Source: Goniomonas avonlea
Taxonomy: Eukaryota > Cryptophyceae > Goniomonadida > Goniomonadaceae
Reading direction: 5' to 3'
Length of the DNA stretch: 10,087 nucleotides
NCBI GenBank assembly: GCA_003573635.1
Contig: QUTJ01031154.1
Coordinates: forward strand, 1-10,087
The notes under the pieces are model-generated. The model was not told where the DNA came from. It saw nothing but the letters and a program-made list of their open reading frames with translations, and ran no database searches. How positions within the stretch are numbered: position 1 is the first letter of the stretch; each line of letters begins with the position of its first letter. This document shows, in pieces, positions 7,786 through 10,087 of this stretch. The position numbers were made by a program, and so were the translations under genes.

Positions 7786-8935
7786 ATGGCCTCCCCAGCG
7801 CCTCCTCGGGCGCCAAAGAGAGCGGATACGAGGCTTCCATCCAACCTCATAGATACTCTCGTCCCAGTCGAAGCTCCCACAACCCCTGCCCCACCAACCC
7901 CCATCGCAGCTATACCCGCGACGACTCCGGATGGCAGGCCACAAAGTCGAAATGGAATCATTCGCTACCAACCAAATATCAAACGAATAACTCCTGCAAA
8001 AACTTGGGAAAAAAAACTGGAAGAAGAACAACAAAAGGAGAAAGAAGAGGCTTTCATTGATGAGCTGGTGGCAAAGCCCAGACCTAAGACGGCACAATTT
8101 CAATCTGTTGAAAATGTGGTTCTGGACCCTGTGAGGGCATCTGCCTGGTTTCAAATTTTGCTTTATGACTGTGGCTTTCTTGGGCTGATTGGTGCTGTAC
8201 TTTTGAGCTATGGGGTTTGGATGTATTATGAACTTGGAGAGGGTGCGTTCGCCATCTGGTTTGTGCAAGTTTCTGGGCTCACTCTTGGTGAGTCCCACCT
8301 TCTCAAACTCCCCCGAATGTCACACGAAAAACAGGTCTTCTGTCTTGGGCTGGAGGCATTGGGACTTTCAAGAAAAAGCTTATTCGGGTGATGATGGTGA
8401 GTGCACTCGACTGTTCCACCTGGAAATCTGACCCGAGTCCGACAGTTCATGTTCTTCATGGCTTTTATGGCGATCGCAGAGCTTGGTTTCGTAGTCTATG
8501 TGAACGTGTCTCTCACGTACGTTTTGGTGTTTGCCTTCCTTTCTCGGTCTCAACCAGGCTTCACCAGGTTCCAAGCAAGAACCACGCATCTACTGTATAA
8601 TACAGCCTGTGTCAACATTGGCAACGGAACCCTGCCAGATCTTTGTGCTTGTGATCTGGACAAGGTCGTCACCCGTGCTGAGGAGCTCGGTTGTGTCCAA
8701 GAATGGCTTGATGGCCGCCTGACATTGTTAGCAGCGTTTTTCTCCTTAGCGATGATTGCGCAGGTGACTGTCCATCTCAGCCTGCTGTGTGTACTCATGT
8801 CCGCTCAAGTGTCTGACACACCCTTTGCAGTTTGTCAGCGTAATCTGCAGTTTGATCGTTCGGGAGAAAATTCTTGTTGTGCGCCCCCCCTCAAAGCCCA
8901 GCTTGTTTCCAGAACTGTCTGAACGCTTTCTCTAA
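7786..8935 (+). CDS. Four-helix, tetraspanin-like membrane protein
   Basis: Exons 7786-8287, 8335-8396, 8446-8516, 8568-8763, 8831-8935 give 311 aa; introns are 47, 49, 51 and 67 nt, and phases agree. The start ATGG at 7786 sits in a good initiation context (ggccATGG). Residues 1-118 are hydrophilic: Pro/Ala-rich, then Lys/Glu-rich (EKKLEEEQQKEKEE), likely cytosolic. Four hydrophobic segments follow: about 121-147, 155-178 (with SGLTLGLLSWAGGIG, a Gly spacing typical of tetraspanin TM2), 187-208 (with an embedded Glu in AIAELGF, as in tetraspanin TM3) and 262-287. The loop between TM3 and TM4 (about 210-261) has four Cys (ACV, LCAC, GCV) and NGT, a possible N-glycosylation site, but no CCG motif. 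The first loop is very short. The C-terminal tail is REKILVVRPPSKP... and about 24 residues long. Topology, loop cysteines and TM signatures point to the tetraspanin superfamily, which organises membrane protein complexes; a different four-TM family is possible. The last intron could instead begin at 8791, adding nine residues to TM4. Confidence 0.75.
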
Positions 8936-9040
8936 CCGTTTGTTTGCGCTCTGACTGTGAAAACCGCTCGGTCACTGTTCTTGATGGGTGGGGGTGCTGC
9001 CCTGCTCACCGCCTTTGCAGCAACTTCGATCAACGAACCC

Positions 9041-9219
9041 GAAAGCTCAAGGCGGGATCCTGATTGGTTTACTCCATACGAGCAGCATCCTTTTGATTGT
9101 GCGTGTGGATTATTTGTTGAGGGGGGGTGTGTTAAGGGGAGGGGTACCGCGAAGGCTCAGCCGGGAGCCTGATTGGCTTACAAACAGCATCCTTTTGATT
9201 GTGCGTGTAGATTATTTGT
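9041..9219 (+). repeat. Direct repeat, two copies of about 70-77 bp
   Basis: Copy 1 (9041-9117) and copy 2 (9151-9219) share gaaagctca/gaaggctca, gggancctgattgg, and a long block from cagcatccttttgattgtgc to tatttgt that differs at only one base. A G-rich spacer (gaggggggg...aaggggagggg) lies between them. The repeat continues no reading frame I can support. It looks like a recent local duplication with small indels. Confidence 0.85.
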
Positions 9220-9243
9220 ATGCTGTACAGGTCGACTATTTTC

Positions 9244-9285
9244 CCGAATATTGAGAAGCAAAATCCGAATATTGAGAAGAAATTG
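9244..9285 (+). repeat. 21-bp tandem duplication
   Basis: The word ccgaatattgagaag occurs at 9244-9258 and 9265-9279, exactly 21 bp apart, each followed by an A-rich end. No function is suggested. Confidence 0.85.
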
Positions 9286-9325
9286 CTTCTTCCTCCGCTC
9301 CACCTTCTGCCCCCCCCCCCCCTCA

Positions 9326-9517
9326 GCTCACACTCAGCAACAGTGTGGCGGGCTCTTCTCTGTCGGACTCTCCGCCACCTTCCCGCGGACCGTCGGCGTC
9401 ATTGTCGGCGCAGCCGTCACCTCTTTTATCACAATCGGCCTCGCCTTCCTCTCGCTTTACTCAGTTTCGCGTTACAACCTATTTCTTATTCGAGTGGTGT
9501 GTCGCACTCTCGCGTAG
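9326..9517 (+). CDS. Possible exon with one transmembrane segment (uncertain)
   Basis: A frame open to TAG at 9515-9517 encodes SATFPRTVGVIVGAAVTSF followed by more hydrophobic residues (ITIGLAFLSLYS) and a basic end, like a single-pass membrane anchor. It follows a C13 run (9310-9322) ending in TCAG, which looks like a splice acceptor. Codons here favour C in the third position. A +1 frame over the same DNA is Ser/Pro-rich and could equally be read. No upstream exon, start or homology could be assigned, so this may be chance or a fragment of a gene related to the one at 9970. Confidence 0.22.
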   Translation, partial: AHTQQQCGGLFSVGLSATFPRTVGVIVGAAVTSFITIGLAFLSLYSVSRYNLFLIRVVCRTLA

Positions 9518-9546
9518 TTTTGATCGCACTCTCGCTTAGTTTTGAT
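9503..9546 (+). repeat. 22-bp tandem duplication
   Basis: cgcactctcgc(g/t)tagttttgat occurs twice without a gap (9503-9524 and 9525-9546), differing at one base. It overlaps the stop codon of the uncertain transmembrane frame, so both copies carry the same TAG. Confidence 0.88.
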
Positions 9547-9759
9547 CTGGGGATGTGGAGGGCACACGGGAATCAGATTTCCACCTCACTCGGTTATAGT
9601 ATGCCGACGCCGACGGCATCGTCGCCCCCTCCCTCTCCCTCTCCCTTATGGTCTCCTAGGATCAGCGGTTCCTGAATCGTACACACACAAGCTACCCTCT
9701 CGCTCTCTCTAGCTCTCGCTCCCTCCCTCGTCTCAGAATGGCGCCGTCTCTAACGCTAG

Positions 9760-9800
9760 TGGCATGGGTCTCACCGCCTTCCTTCACCTTGTTTTCGTTG

Positions 9801-9804
<4 letters not shown>
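9760..9804 (+). repeat. First copy of duplicated signal-peptide coding sequence
   Basis: ATG at 9764 begins MGLTAFLHLVFVAV, identical in protein to the sequence at 9970. The 45-nt copies (9760-9804 and 9966-10010) differ at three bases, all silent third positions (Gly, Leu and Thr codons). In this copy, the frame runs straight into a (GT)26 tract that reads as alternating Cys and Val, then stops in frame at 9944-9946. It may be a disrupted gene start, or its exon may end at the GT tract. Confidence 0.7.

Positions 9805-9854
<50 letters not shown>
9803..9854. repeat. (GT)26 microsatellite
   Basis: A clean 52-nt GT run starts within the last codon of the first signal-peptide copy. Long hypervariable repeats like this are expected to differ in length between individuals. 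Confidence 0.97.
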
Positions 9855-9856
<2 letters not shown>

Positions 9857-9969
9857 TCTTGCAATAGTGTGGCTATTGAATGGATGTGGCAGCCTCGCCC
9901 ACAGCGCTGGTTCGCACTTGGAACGAGTGTTTTGTCTCTCTGACGCTCTCAACGCAGTACATTATTGGC

Positions 9970-10087
9970 ATGGGGCTGACTGCCTTCCTTCACCTTGTTT
10001 TCGTTGCTGTTGCTGCAAGTGACGGTGGCTTCCAACGGGATACGGCAAACGAACTGGACGACCGCCGTACGTCTGTTCCTTCTCCCC
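9970..10087 (+). CDS. 5' end of a secreted or membrane protein gene, cut by window edge
   Basis: The frame from ATG 9970 is open to the last base. It begins with a textbook signal peptide, MGLTAFLHLVFVAVAA, with probable cleavage before SDGG, then a hydrophilic acidic stretch (DTANELDDRR) and a Ser/Pro beginning (TSVPSP). An alternative is that a GT donor at the cgtacgt word (about 10066) ends the first exon. The signal peptide is duplicated 206 bp upstream with only silent changes, which supports real coding. Function cannot be told from 39 residues. Confidence 0.55.
   Translation, partial: MGLTAFLHLVFVAVAASDGGFQRDTANELDDRRTSVPSP

Noticed and set aside
7660-8298. 212-aa minus-strand frame opposite the tetraspanin-like gene
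   Set aside because: It is the shadow of exon 1, whose plus-strand product has clear membrane helices and spliced continuity.
8957-9172. 71-aa frame with a hydrophobic start (MGGGAALLTAFAATS)
   Set aside because: It reads through the direct repeat in a frame not kept in the second copy, and no downstream exon fits it.

Overview
This is nuclear DNA from a eukaryote. The genes are cut by many GT-AG introns, mostly 43-67 nt, several with CTAAC- or CTGAC-like branch sites. There is no bacterial gene packing, and the DNA between genes is rich in microsatellites, minisatellites and degenerate repeats. A full SAS-6 gene means the organism builds centrioles or basal bodies. A laminin-B-domain secreted protein and a tetraspanin-like protein sit beside it. 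A flagellated protist or another compact-genome, centriole-bearing lineage fits best; I cannot place it more closely. The standard genetic code works throughout (TAA and TAG stops).

Layout. Positions 1-2572 hold no gene I can support: a (TA)n tract, G13/(GA)n and (GT)n tracts, three degenerate copies of a repeat, a field of diverged repeats sharing a CAGTTCACCATC-like core, a three-unit 75-76 bp minisatellite and a pyrimidine-rich tract. On the minus strand, 3826-2573 encodes a secreted protein with a signal peptide, a laminin B (domain IV) domain and a second domain resembling the ML (MD-2/NPC2-like) lipid-binding fold. One junction near 2707-2751 does not splice cleanly and may be a frameshift. 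A 203-bp divergent intergenic region (3827-4029) separates it from SAS-6 (plus strand, 4030-7202, ten exons, 633 aa), the centriole cartwheel protein. After a 583-bp gap comes a five-exon plus-strand gene (7786-8935, 311 aa) for a four-helix, tetraspanin-like membrane protein.

From 8936 to the end, the DNA holds a direct repeat, short tandem duplications, an uncertain transmembrane-coding ORF, a (GT)26 tract, and a sequence coding for the same signal peptide twice, 206 bp apart. The second copy opens a reading frame that runs off the window and is probably the 5' end of another secreted or membrane protein gene.

The genes do not form an evident pathway. The one structural link is the head-to-head SAS-6/laminin-ML pair sharing a short promoter region. 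All splice models were worked out by eye from frame, family similarity and GT-AG sites; no transcript data were available.
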